DNA from: Herpomyces periplanetae
Taxonomy: Eukaryota > Ascomycota > Laboulbeniomycetes > Herpomycetales > Herpomycetaceae
DNA: 64,000 bases
Direction: 5' to 3'
NCBI GenBank assembly: GCA_009733715.1
Contig: WMKJ01000048.1
Coordinates: 1 to 64,000, forward strand
Below, piece by piece: positions 23,181 through 33,978 of the stretch. A program made the position numbers and the translations under genes. Position 1 is the first letter of the stretch. Every line of letters starts with the position of its first letter. Below the pieces are notes generated by a model. That model had not been told where the DNA came from, made no database searches, and saw only the letters and a list, made by a program, of their open reading frames with translations.

Positions 23181-26100
23181 ACCCGGAATAATAAATGTAT
23201 TAACTGTGATTAAATCTCAAATGTAAACTCCAATTCACTGCACGAAAAAACCCCTTTGAGAAATTCCTCTAAACTTTTCCCCAAAAATCTCCTTAACAAT
23301 TGATAAGTTCGATATCTACGAACCCCAATGCTCCCAACAATTGTAAATCTGTAAAATCTCCATTAATTTAAACGCCATTTATATATTAGCTAGTCGTCCC
23401 ACCAATTAAGCAAAATATCGTAGTTATCGTTACTTTCTGGATGAATTGAACGCGAAAAACTCGTTTCGACGCGATAAATCGTCCATGGTCTCCAGCCACC
23501 CGCGCCACTCTTCTCCTTGTGGCGGTGTTTGCTTTTATTTTTCTTTTTCCGCCGGGGAAACCTTTTAGCGCTCCACTTTGGGTCGCCGAGTGTGTGGCTG
23601 GCCCACACGCTTTATAGTGTATAGGTAGTGCTTGAGCCCCCAAATGTGTAGCGGGGGGCAGTGCACATAAGGTGTATACTCCCCCCCCAATTATGCTCCC
23701 CAGTTATACTATCACAATCTTTCAATCAATATGGCTAATATTATATCTACAGTCGAATTATTGTACATGTAGGAGACTAATTATTCAAAAATTAAGATTA
23801 TACACTATTTCATCTTGGATGAAAATTGACATTTGGTCTATCATTCATTACTTTCTCTCTATAGGGGTTTACCCATAGTGAGAACCCTGGTTAAAATTTA
23901 TGTTTATAATGTCGTTAACTCCTTATATTTCTTATAAGGTAAAAGGGAGTAACATTATTATTTAACGAATGTCCCAGTTTCAAACATTGTACACCACCAG
24001 GATGAATCTTTACGCCATGGGCTAAAATTTTGGGGGAACTAGATTCAATTGGCTTTATATTAGCTCGATTTCATTTTCGTCCTGTGAGGCCAACTGCTGT
24101 GCAAAGTATGTTAAATTAACCATTATCATCAATGGAGAATAATCAGTATCCAAAATTGGGCGCCGTGTTTGCTAAGTCGAAAATTCTGTATATACCATAT
24201 CCAAACAAATCGTTGTACATGTCATGGTCCTCATTGTTAAAGAGTGAAAAACGCTTTCAATCAGTAGAATGTATCATGCCTCTTTCTCTATACAATACTG
24301 TATATCCAACGGATGAACACTATTTGAGTCGACTTAAAACTACTGTACATATAAGTTAGACTAGCCGTATAGTTTTCGTACAGCCTTTAATTTCGAAGCT
24401 GTAAAGTCCGCCGTAAAATCCCCGTCCCATGATGCGATATTCAGGGAGAAGAATTATGATGCGCCAACAAAATTAATGCAACGGTTGAAAAGGTTCATGC
24501 AAGGGAAAACTAGAGTAAATTGTAAATTATATCTAAGGTTAAAAACAGACGCTGTAAAATGCATGAAAATAAGTAGATAATACGTTACGATACATCGTAT
24601 CGGTATTAATAGAAGACCTGCATTCCATGGACAAATTTAAGGTATGAATTAATGGGAATTTAGAATAAATATTAACATGATCCATTTGAAACCAGCAAAT
24701 AATCAATATTAGAGGCCATTCCTAGAACCATACTGAGATCGATTATACACCAAAATCATCATCCGGGTACCAGAGCAGGGAATCAATTAATTCGTAAAAT
24801 ATTTCAAGTATATACTACTTGTATAGGGTAGTACACGTCAAGAATAGCCGAAACCAGGATGAATGAAGTCATTGAACTCGAGGTGTTAGAAATGAGTATT
24901 CAGTATCATAACTGAATATAACCAACGCCTTGCCTCATACCCCGCAGAAATATCTTTGAAACCAGTTTTCTTTTAATAGAGAAATCAATAGCAATGATCA
25001 AACTCTTTACAGCACGCCAAATTTATGTCAAGACTACTCCATGCTAATAGTAGGTTTCTCTTAACATTCAAGACCAGACAAAAGGCGTATACTGCCAGTG
25101 TATAGCTTTGAACACATGATCCAAGTACTCCGGTTTGGAAGGTATAATTACACTACAATCAGGACCCTGAAAATAAAGTTTTCGTCATTAAACCGACAAC
25201 TAAATCAGTCTGGATTAAGTCGAGACCCGCTCGACCATTGTATAGCTCAAAAACTTAAATCCAATATATACTAGATAGTGAGTCCCTCAAAGTATACCCC
25301 AATTTTGGGTTCCGCGGATTGAAAATTACATCAATAGGGCCCAAATAGTAAAACGTCGCAATTCGTAAATTTAAAAGTTAATGATCCAAAATATAATAAT
25401 GCGCCAGCACCAGCATTGATATGATAATGGGTAAGGAATTATTCAAACTCGAAAAGTATATGTTGACATAACCATCTTCCCACGGCATGGTAAATAGTCC
25501 ATTACGCCTAAGGAAAGGCGCAATATATAATGGTCAAACAGATACATTAGGACCGGGCTGCGAATGATCAGCGAAATAGAAGGCAAGGAGAATAAAAATA
25601 TAATGTCAACTATGCACAAACTTGTAAATGTACGTCTGATAATAATTATAAAGAGTTAATTCAACTGTACGGTTAGATCAAGTAAAAAGGACCAAATAGA
25701 AGCTAAGTAAAATATGTATAAATGGAATTTAGAACCATCCCAACCAGTCTAAAGGTATAAATTCACGTAAATGGTAAATTCCAGATGATCAAACTAACTA
25801 TTATACGGTGTAGAATAAACGATGCCCAAAAAAATCAGGAGTATAGTAACAAACATGCACCACTGATGCGAGTTGCGATGTAGATAAGTGAGAGTTACGA
25901 GAGAAATATAAAATTCTGGGCAGGTTTTGGCGACATTTGCAAAGGTGAAGAAATGAAAAAATCATCGAAATGATATGCCAAAGTGAAAAGTGTTTACGAT
26001 AAACATTAACAGAATGCAATGTACAATAAGATTGAACGAATTGACGGATTGTAAAGATTAACAAACAACCTAAATACGTAAAACAAGTTTGTTAGTATGG

Positions 26101-27016
26101 AAAAACAGGTAAAACTGACCCAAGAGAACTTACCGTTACAAAGTTAAATGTTCGAAATACTTTTGGGTAAAATGAACAAAAGCTTAAAAGAGTGTAAAGT
26201 AAGTTTGGAGACGCTAAATAAGAAAAATACAATCGGTTAGCCAGACAAGTGAGATTATTGCGATAATGAAGGATTTTGAAGCACAAAAAAACCAGCCAGG
26301 TGGGGCAGAATATTCCAAGTCAGCGAGGAGGAAATGGGCAAGTGAGCGAACCAAATACCTCCTCGCTGAAGACCAAGATTGACAAGAAGAACAAGCCTGT
26401 TTAAATAGACATTCGTGGAACCAAAGTATCGTGAAGAACTTGGACAAACTCCCCATTTCACCTTTGTTTACACCCCGAGAAAATCTCACGATGCGACAAA
26501 TCAATTAGCGCCAAAAAAGGATGGCTGAGTAGTATGCCATTAGCGCGGTTTAATTGTGTAGCCATTCTTGTCAAAACATTTGTTTACTAGCAAGTAAACT
26601 TTGCTACGCCGCAGCACTATCAAAATTGTAAAATCCATTGCAATACATCGTGAGCCATTCGCTCCAAAAGTGTTCGGTAGGAGATATTTTAGGAATATAT
26701 CCACCCTTGATCATTATATCCAAGACTACAGAAAGTTAAATATTTTCTGGATCAATTGTGCGTAACCATTGAAATTTCGCAAAGTCATAATTCCAAATGC
26801 GCTCACTTGAACCTAAATTCTCTCTCTCCAATTTGGAATTCACTCGATACCCACTGTTTGCGACACTTGACCTATTTGCGCGCTAACAATTTACGCGCAA
26901 TATTTTACATTGAATAGCAGATACACAGCCTGTTATACGAATGGATTAACGTATCAATTAATAGAAGATTGACTTAACCGACGTTTGATTAACGTAAAAT
27001 TGTAAATATTTATCGA
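23181..27016. other. 3.8 kb stretch without recognisable genes, AT-rich
   Basis: Between the dynactin start and the RPS8 stop I find no credible gene. The first 450 bp hold the dynactin leader and an unassigned GC-richer minus-strand frame (about 23390-23608, Lys/Arg-rich, ending NWWDD). From about 23700 to 26950 the DNA is strongly AT-rich with stops in all frames. A short C-run lies at 23682-23689. An 11-bp inverted repeat sits at 26320-26367. No terminal repeats, transposase motif, tRNA or rRNA was recognised. Confidence 0.55.
26320..26367. repeat. 11-bp perfect inverted repeat, 26-nt loop
   Basis: CAGCGAGGAGG at 26320-26330 is the exact reverse complement of CCTCCTCGCTG at 26357-26367. 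It is the only GC-rich stem seen in the AT-rich gap and could fold as an RNA hairpin or be the remnant of a small inverted-repeat element. Confidence 0.5.
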
Positions 27017-27767
27017 TTATTTCTTAATAGCTCGTTGGTAGAAAGCTAACTCTTCCCCTTCTAAAACGTAACCGTCACATCTTCCACATTGCCCGGGGCG
27101 GGATGACACAATAGCGTACAATCGGCCAGCGTCAAATTGTTTTTCCAAAGCAATATCAACTTTGCCGTGTGCATTATACCGAGATGTTTGCTTCTTTGTA
27201 CACTTAATTTCTTCTTCACCTGAAGCGGCACTTTTATGTTGACGGCGTTTTCCCAAAAGATGCCCGTAATGGGATTCATACCATTGTCGAAATGGCGCAG
27301 CGTCAATTTGAACGACGGCTGATCGAGTTAATGTATTCGTTCTAACAAGTTCGTTGTTGGATGGGTGGTAAATAACCGCAATAATTCTCGTTTTGCGCGT
27401 AATGCCTTCAGAGCCCCAGGAAAAATTCCCCATATCGAGTCGCAAAGCCCGGAATTTTCGATTCCCTCCGCGTGTACGCACTAAATGAACTCTCTTAACG
27501 CCAATACGAGTATTGGCAGGCTGTCTGCCTTTCTCGAAAGCTCTACACGTCCCAGTTAGGTATGGTGACGGTAGATGCGATCGGGTTACGCGTACCTTTT
27601 CTTTCGATAATACGCACGTCTTGCACTAGTGGCTGAACGTTTGTGACGAGAATCTCGTGAGATACTTAATTTTTACAGTAATGAAAATTGTTGGGTTAGC
27701 CTCCCACACCTAAACACAAACATCCAAATATTTATACAAATGAAAATCATCAAAATACAAACCCCAT
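27017..27767 (-). CDS. RPS8: Ribosomal protein eS8 (RPS8) (3 exons)
   Basis: Exons are 27767-27763 (ATGGG), 27664-27596 and 27542-27017; 199 residues. The joined start reads MGISRDSRHKRSATSARRA, continues YYRKKRAFEKGRQPANTRIG and RTRGGNRKFRALRLDMGNFS, and includes the eS8 block CTKKQTSRYNAHGKVD. The protein belongs to the 40S subunit. Exon 2 to 3 splicing is firm (GTACGC..TGTAG, 53 nt). The first intron (98 nt) uses an unusual GTTTGT donor after ATGGG and ends TTAAG. This placement, just inside the start, is common for fungal ribosomal protein genes, but the first exon is less certain than the rest. TCACGTGA lies about 240 bp upstream. Confidence 0.95.
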
Positions 27768-28454
27768 AATTTATCTTCAAAAATTTCCAAGAAAATAATT
27801 TTGCCAACCAAAGTTAGCCAAATTTCATGAATAAACAATTAATCAGACTTCACACCCCAAACTCCTCAATTATAACGAGACAAAAAAACTCTTTCACAAG
27901 CCTATCAAGAAAAAAAAAAGATTCTCCTACAAACCTTTCCTCTCAAGTCATTAGTGCGACACTTCCCCCAATTGATTACCTAAGCTGGCCAGGAGAATTA
28001 AGCGAGAGTCACGTGATAAAGCTGTATAGCTGAGTAAGCAGAGGCGCCTTCGGATGCGCGGTTCCAAAAATAGAAACAGCGGAGGGGTGTCGCAGCTTCC
28101 GGATTAGATCTGGTTTTATTTCCGCTTTGGGAGTATTATACTAGTTAGGAAAGCGTTTTTGGGAATTGCCGTTTTGGGCGTTTTCGTCCATTTTTTCCAA
28201 AAAAAAGTTTTTTTCCATTCGCTTGACTTTGACATTCTCCCTTGTACTCTTGAAAACTTTAACTCATTCTCTTCGTACAAATGGCCAAAGTCGGATGATC
28301 CTTGTCAAGGTATTGTCGGCTTCGGAGCATCTTGTAATGCATTCTCATTATACAATAAAATAATTGTATTGTGCACTTTGCTAGAATTATAACATTAATG
28401 AAAAAATTTAACCAAATTATACTAATAGGTTAATGGTATCAAAGTATAAAAGGA
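27768..28454. promoter_or_regulatory. Divergent promoter region of RPS8 and VPS34
   Basis: A 687-bp spacer without a gene. It carries TCACGTGA at 28009-28016. A possible 5'-leader intron of VPS34 may run from a GTATTG donor near 28310 to TACTAATAG just before 28430, but this is not required for the CDS. Confidence 0.45.
28009..28016. promoter_or_regulatory. TCACGTGA palindrome in RPS8/VPS34 promoter
   Basis: Exact 8-bp Cbf1-type palindrome about 242 bp upstream of the RPS8 start and 440 bp upstream of VPS34. Confidence 0.45.
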
Positions 28455-31079
28455 ATGCAAGGATTCATGGAACCATTTTCATTCGCCTGTTCAAATTCAT
28501 TAAATTATAAAGTTAGAGTGAAAATTAATTCACTTACGGGACTTCAGGGTGATAGTTTAAGTTTACACGAAAATATCTGGGCTTGGGATGATAACATTTA
28601 TTCGGGACTTTATGTCACTGCGCAATTATGGGGAGATTGTAAACCTTTAAGCATTTCGGTGAAAACAGGTTGGAAAGAGCTCAAGGGAAATAAAACGTGG
28701 AATGAATGGTTCAAATTTCCCGTTAAATATTGTAATCTATCTCGATCAGCTCAGATTGCTATAACTGTCTGGAGATTTGTAGGTACAACAAATGAAAAAC
28801 CTTCGCATGCATCACCACTAGGTGGAACTACTATTGGCATCTTTGATGAAGATTGGATGTTACGAAAAGGTCGGCAACGTTGCAAAATTCACATTAATCG
28901 TGCAGCAGATGGGTTATCGCCAACCAAAACTCCATACCAAGAACCTCTTAATGAAAACGTCAAAACTAGCTTCCAAGGTGAAATGGATCGTTTGGAATGT
29001 TTAATGAAGAAGCATGAAATGGGCGAAATCCCAGAATGTCGATGGTTAGATCAAATGGCTTTTCGTGAAATAGAAAATTTCGAAAAGCGAATGTACGAAG
29101 ATCCCACTCGTATGATTAACCCTAATGAAGATACCATTTGGCATGATTTAGTGTATCTTTTGATCGAATTTCCAAAGTTCGATTTACCCGTCGTTTTCAC
29201 CGACTTCGAGTACAATATACCCGGTATAAGTAATAGATTAACTGATCATGAATATACATCGCCCGATCGTATTAATGAATTACGCAGTTGTGAGGTTTAT
29301 GATCTTGAAGTTGATCGAAAGGATAATCCTGCTGAAAGTAAACATCGGAAATTAATTCGTAGTCATCGAACTTCGCCCATGGATGAAGATTTAAGACCTA
29401 ACGCCAAAAATAGGGATGAACTTAACGCTATAATGCAATACGGGCCAACTAGAGAGTTAAACTCCGAAGAAAAAGATTTAGTTTGGCAATATCGACATTA
29501 TCTCACACGTGAAAAACGTGCCTTTACCAAATTTGTTAAATCTGTATCGTGGCAAGATAGAAATGAAGCTAGAACCGCCGTTCAACTTATTCCAAAATGG
29601 GTTGACATCGATGTTGAAGACACGTTGGAATTACTTGGTCCATCTTTCGACCATAAAGCTGTACGAGCTTACGCCGTTGAACGTTTACGTACATCAAACG
29701 ATGATGATCTTCTTCTTTACTTGCTTCAATTAGTACAAGCTTTAAAATTCGAACCTAAGAATGAACTTGTCGACGAAATCCCGTTAAATGGACCGTCTGA
29801 TGTTAACCTATCAGCACCATACCGTTCAACTAAAATATCTTCGCTGGCCGAATTTCTCGTTTCTAGAGCCTCCAAAAACTTTAAACTGGGCAATTATCTT
29901 CACTGGTACCTACTTGTCGAATGTGATGATCATAGTGCATCTCAAGATCCATCGTATCGGAGAAGTTACGCTCAAGTAGAGTATGAATTAATGACCCAAT
30001 TCCTCCGACAACCCGACGGTGCAGATATCCGGAAAATTTTATTGCGACAAGGTGAATTCGTTACTGTACTAACAAAATTATCGCGGGATATTCGTAATTC
30101 TCGACAAAATCGTCTTCAAAAGGTGGAAAATCTAAAAAAATTTGTCGCAAATCCTAAACACGATTTTCTTCGCATTGATCCTCCTCTTCCTTTACCTCTC
30201 GATCCCACCGTCTCGATTGTCGGATGTATACCAGATGAGAGTAGCGTATTTAAATCTACCTTATCACCATTACTTCTTACGTTTCAAACTACCCAAGGCA
30301 AAAAGTATCCTCTTCTATTCAAAACAGGCGATGATCTACGTCAAGATCAGTTAGTTATTCAAATCATCAATCTAATGGACAAGTTATTGCGCGAAGAGAA
30401 TCTCGATCTCAAATTATCTCCCTATAAAATATTAGCAACTTCGTCAACCGCTGGAATGGTTCAATTTATACCTTCACTACCCTTATCCACCATCGTTCAA
30501 AAGTATAAATCTATTCTTAATTACCTGCAAACTAACAATCCTGACCCTTCGGCAAACTTGCGAGTTCTCCCGTCTGCCATGGACACCTTTATCAAGTCAT
30601 GCGCTGGTTATAGTGTCATTACTTATATCCTCGGTGTTGGTGATCGACACTTGGATAACCTTCTCTTGACCACCGATGGCCACTTTTTCCACGCTGACTT
30701 TGGCTATATTCTCGGCCGCGACCCTAAACCTTTTGCGCCTCTCATGAAATTGCCTCGCGAATTAATCGAAGGCATGGGGGGAACGTTAAATCCTTATTTC
30801 GATCAATTTAAGCAGCACTGTTTTACCGCTTACACCACCTTGCGAAAATCGTCCAATCTAATTCTTAATTTGTTCACTTTAATGATTCAGGCCAACATTC
30901 CCGATATTCGTTGCGAATCTGATAAAGTCGTTGCCAAAGTCCACGATCGATTTCATCTTGAACTGTCCGAAGATGAAGCTATTCGTCATTTTGAAGCCTT
31001 AATCGCCGACAGCATGAACGCTTTCATGCCCGTTGTGATCGATCGACTTCACGGCTTCGTTCAGAATTGGCGCGTTTAA
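28455..31079 (+). CDS. VPS34: Phosphatidylinositol 3-kinase class III, Vps34
   Basis: 874 residues with no introns, close to yeast Vps34. The next Met five codons in (28470) gives MEPFSFACS and is a plausible alternative start. An N-terminal C2 domain (about 15-150, with WNEWFKFPVKYCNLSRSAQIA) is followed by the helical/PIK accessory domain (about 330-530). The kinase domain follows: GDDLRQDQLVIQIINLMD, catalytic loop GVGDRHLDNLLLT, activation loop start HADFGYILGRDPKP. The HxDFG-type metal motif and DRHxxN are intact. Vps34 makes PI3P on endosomes and autophagosomes in complex with Vps15 and Vps30/Atg6. The last 56 bp of the CDS overlap the 3' end of the convergent UTP16-like CDS. Confidence 0.96.
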   Translation: MQGFMEPFSFACSNSLNYKVRVKINSLTGLQGDSLSLHENIWAWDDNIYSGLYVTAQLWGDCKPLSISVKTGWKELKGNKTWNEWFKFPVKYCNLSRSAQIAITVWRFVGTTNEKPSHASPLGGTTIGIFDEDWMLRKGRQRCKIHINRAADGLSPTKTPYQEPLNENVKTSFQGEMDRLECLMKKHEMGEIPECRWLDQMAFREIENFEKRMYEDPTRMINPNEDTIWHDLVYLLIEFPKFDLPVVFTDFEYNIPGISNRLTDHEYTSPDRINELRSCEVYDLEVDRKDNPAESKHRKLIRSHRTSPMDEDLRPNAKNRDELNAIMQYGPTRELNSEEKDLVWQYRHYLTREKRAFTKFVKSVSWQDRNEARTAVQLIPKWVDIDVEDTLELLGPSFDHKAVRAYAVERLRTSNDDDLLLYLLQLVQALKFEPKNELVDEIPLNGPSDVNLSAPYRSTKISSLAEFLVSRASKNFKLGNYLHWYLLVECDDHSASQDPSYRRSYAQVEYELMTQFLRQPDGADIRKILLRQGEFVTVLTKLSRDIRNSRQNRLQKVENLKKFVANPKHDFLRIDPPLPLPLDPTVSIVGCIPDESSVFKSTLSPLLLTFQTTQGKKYPLLFKTGDDLRQDQLVIQIINLMDKLLREENLDLKLSPYKILATSSTAGMVQFIPSLPLSTIVQKYKSILNYLQTNNPDPSANLRVLPSAMDTFIKSCAGYSVITYILGVGDRHLDNLLLTTDGHFFHADFGYILGRDPKPFAPLMKLPRELIEGMGGTLNPYFDQFKQHCFTAYTTLRKSSNLILNLFTLMIQANIPDIRCESDKVVAKVHDRFHLELSEDEAIRHFEALIADSMNAFMPVVIDRLHGFVQNWRV

Positions 31080-31927
31080 CCTTCATTTGTATTCTTCCTT
31101 TTAACAAAACTTCCCGTTTATACCGACTATGCTTGGATATTGTCGGTGCCAGAAATTTATCCCTTGTCATATCATCTTGTAATATTTTAACCTTTCCCTT
31201 TCCGCCAAATTTGCGATCCATTTGGACCCTCATTTTCCTTCGTGCCTTTTTCCTCTGCTTAATCCATACATCTTCTCCATTTTCCATAGCTTTTTCCTCC
31301 ACTTTCTTTATCCCCTGAAATTCCTTTTCACCCACTTCTTCTGCTTCATTCAAAACCCATTCGGGCAACAGGGGAATTTCGGTTTCTTCCATGATTTTTC
31401 CATGCTGTAGTTTTCGACCGCGTTTTTTTAACGCTTGTTCTTGCATTAAAGCTTCGTGGGCCCGGGCCTTGGCCCGACGATTTTCTCGTTGTCTGTATAC
31501 TCGTGAATTTAAGCGTTGGCAATGCTGATTTTTTTCACCTTGTATATATATCATTCTACACATACCTTTGGATCGCCTTCAATATAAACTCTTCACGACG
31601 CTTAACGTTTGCTTTGGCCACGTCAACGCTAACTTCCTCCGGTGCTTCCAGCTCCGAAATATCCGATTCATTATTCGACTCCGCCTCGCTATTATCCTCT
31701 TCTACACCGTTTGGTTTCTCTCGGGTTTCAATATTTCTTTCCTTCACAATATCATCAATCTGATATGTATCATTGACATTATTAATTTCTCCAGAATGTT
31801 GAGTCTGTGGTAGCGAAAAATTGTTTCCCTCTAAACATACTGCGTTATCCGCTGATCCCGGAGATGCCGATTGTAGGTCAACTGCCATAAATTTACTTCG
31901 CACTAGACGCTGAAATCGCGAAAACAT
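31024..31927 (-). CDS. Probable Utp16-like U3 snoRNA-associated protein (2 exons)
   Basis: Exons 31927-31566 and 31492-31024 join to 276 residues. The 73-nt intron (GTATGT..TATACAG) is the only one that keeps phase, giving FILKAIQ-RQRENRRAKARA. An acidic stretch ending SELEAPEEVSVDVAKANVKRR resembles the EAPEeVsf..AK motif of the U3_snoRNA_assoc family. The C-terminus KFLAPTISKHSRYKREVLLKGR resembles the short basic box that closes that family. The middle is highly charged and helical. Yeast Utp16 is a nucleolar small-subunit processome component. The assignment rests on short motifs, so it is tentative. The stop codon lies inside the VPS34 coding sequence on the other strand. Confidence 0.55.
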
Positions 31928-32430
31928 CGTTAATCTTTACAATAATTCAACTGCTGTCACCATATTCTTCCGTTTAACACAGCCCTCACGTTATATCTCC
32001 CCCTAACTCTCACCACTATTTAACCAAATAAACACGATAAACCATAATCACTTATTTCTTGCATTACCCAATATTCCTTTTCCCCAATCATCATCTTTCC
32101 CACCCTTTTCCCGTCGTAGCGCCTAATTGCAATTCCCTTTTCCAACCCTCTAATCACGTGTCTCAACTCTATCTCTGCGCTGGATTGTGTGGCTAATGCT
32201 GTGATTGGGTTTATAGCGGATTTTGCATTTTCTGATACGAGGAATACTAAATGTTAAATTTTTGAGGGTGTCCTTTTTGTCTTTTTCAAGAAAAACATAG
32301 AGTGTGGGTGATTGTGCATGGAAATTTTCGTTCCGGCCCGTACTCTCCGTTTATATAATCGGCCTTTTTAAAAATCCCGTTTTTTCTAATGTCTTCGTCC
32401 ACTACCCTTTTTTAACCAATTTATATTTAT
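31928..32430. promoter_or_regulatory. Divergent spacer of UTP16-like and TPR genes
   Basis: A 503-bp AT-rich spacer, no gene. CACGTG lies in the context ATCACGTGTC at 32154-32161, about 230 bp from the UTP16-like start. Confidence 0.45.
32154..32161. promoter_or_regulatory. TCACGTGT element upstream of UTP16-like gene
   Basis: One mismatch from the TCACGTGA palindrome, with an intact CACGTG core, 227 bp upstream of the UTP16-like start. Confidence 0.4.
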
Positions 32431-33864
32431 ATGCATTATACTCTCGTCTTCATTCACCAGCTTATCCCAACTCAATTTAATTTAATCACGGGCTGTTGCC
32501 CATTATCAATTCACTTAATTATGCAATTCACCCCTCCACCCACTCAGCTTATCCTACCATACATTCCCCTTGTCGCTAGACGAAAATGTCTGTATCACGT
32601 GACATCACGATACTTTCGCGCTGTCGGATTAGAGCGGAATTTGGTTAAGATTGATACACGTACGCCGAGGGTAGTGAATAAAATAGCATTGTTAAATGAA
32701 TTAAATGATTGTTTAACACGAGCATCCATGCTAAGTGTATGGAACAGGTCAAGTGAATTTGGTATTGTTAGCAAAGCAACACGAAATGCTTATACACGGT
32801 TTTTCACGTTAATTCTTGACTTGATCATATCAAAAACTATTACTCCACGTACTTTTATGGATACATGCAATTATACTAAAGTAAACGTAACAAATGTCAG
32901 TCACGTTACGCTCATGCTTCTAAAGGTCTCACGACCAGATAGTGCACTTAAACTAGTCTTTCGTGATATATTACTTAACACTGCCCATCAAGGAGATCCC
33001 CATGCTGTGTTTAACCTGGTGTCCTTTGCGTTAATCGCTCGACGTACGTCTCATCCAATCATGCAACCCATACTGCGTGTACTTTATCGTATGTGTCATG
33101 ACCCTGCTTGTAAGGCGTACGCTCCATTAGCCAACTTTCTCTACGCACGTTTACTACACACTCAGGACAAATTAAATGAAGCTGAACAGTATTATAAACG
33201 AGCATTACTGTCAGAACCCTCCCCACCCAATACTCCACTCTCACTTCAATTACAATCTCAGCCTCTTTCCATTACGTGCCACCTTGCATACCTATACAGA
33301 GATCAAGGCACAAGTCGGTCAATTGATGCTAAAAAAGCATTTTTTTTGGCCGCTCACGTCGATCGGGATCCTGACGCAGCATACATATGTTCGGTATATC
33401 TAGCCGATTTTGAATCTTATCCGACTCGATTACCGAGTGCTACTCAATGCACACCGGCATGGCTTGAATATTGTTTATCAGCGGCTACTGCAGGTCACCC
33501 TAAAGCTGCCTTTGCGTTGGGCATCTTTTTAGTTCATTACCTGACCAAGAACTCCCGTACCCGCAAATATATGGAAACACCATTCACATCTTTACCTGTT
33601 TGGAAGCGAATACTGCTTCTACTAAAGTTCGGTACCCGTTCGGCTGCACTCAGAGCTGTCAATCGTGATATCGGCATACGATGGCTATATGAATCCGCTC
33701 GTATATATCCTCCTGCACTTACGGCTTTAATACATATTTCTAAATGCATCGTTAAAAGTGGATCTTCCATTGCACCCGATAAAATAAACAATTTGCGCGA
33801 TCAATTATCCCAATCTTTAACACCTGAACAGCGCAACCGTTACACTTCACATGTTAGCGGTTAG
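32431..33864 (+). CDS. TPR/Sel1-type repeat protein, probably mitochondrial
   Basis: 477 residues in one frame. An internal ATG at 32521 gives a shorter start, MQFTPPPTQLILPYIPLVAR, followed by an Arg-rich, Asp/Glu-poor stretch that would suit a mitochondrial presequence. The body is helical with TPR- and Sel1-like units. Examples are APLANFLYARLLHTQDKLNE with AEQYYKRAL, CHLAYLYRDQGTS, AKKAFFLAAHVDRDPDAAY, CLSAATAGHPKAAFALGIFL and IGIRWLYESARIYPPAL. Such proteins are usually scaffolds or assembly factors (compare yeast Mss2). I do not recognise a specific orthologue. Its stop is about 114 bp from the stop of the convergent TMEM184-family gene. Confidence 0.7.
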   Translation: MHYTLVFIHQLIPTQFNLITGCCPLSIHLIMQFTPPPTQLILPYIPLVARRKCLYHVTSRYFRAVGLERNLVKIDTRTPRVVNKIALLNELNDCLTRASMLSVWNRSSEFGIVSKATRNAYTRFFTLILDLIISKTITPRTFMDTCNYTKVNVTNVSHVTLMLLKVSRPDSALKLVFRDILLNTAHQGDPHAVFNLVSFALIARRTSHPIMQPILRVLYRMCHDPACKAYAPLANFLYARLLHTQDKLNEAEQYYKRALLSEPSPPNTPLSLQLQSQPLSITCHLAYLYRDQGTSRSIDAKKAFFLAAHVDRDPDAAYICSVYLADFESYPTRLPSATQCTPAWLEYCLSAATAGHPKAAFALGIFLVHYLTKNSRTRKYMETPFTSLPVWKRILLLLKFGTRSAALRAVNRDIGIRWLYESARIYPPALTALIHISKCIVKSGSSIAPDKINNLRDQLSQSLTPEQRNRYTSHVSG

Positions 33865-33978
33865 TTAGGTTAACTATACCTCTCCAAGTTTCACTTACCA
33901 TTTCATATTAGATTCAATGTTTAGTGTGATAACCTCTTTCACACTACACTGTCCTTGGTGCAAGGAGCTAATAAACCG

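Noticed and set aside
23640-25600. Possible decayed DNA transposon with C-rich ends (for example near 23680 and 25300)
   Set aside because: The two C-rich places share only short similarity, there is no target duplication or transposase-like frame, and no inverted ends could be paired.
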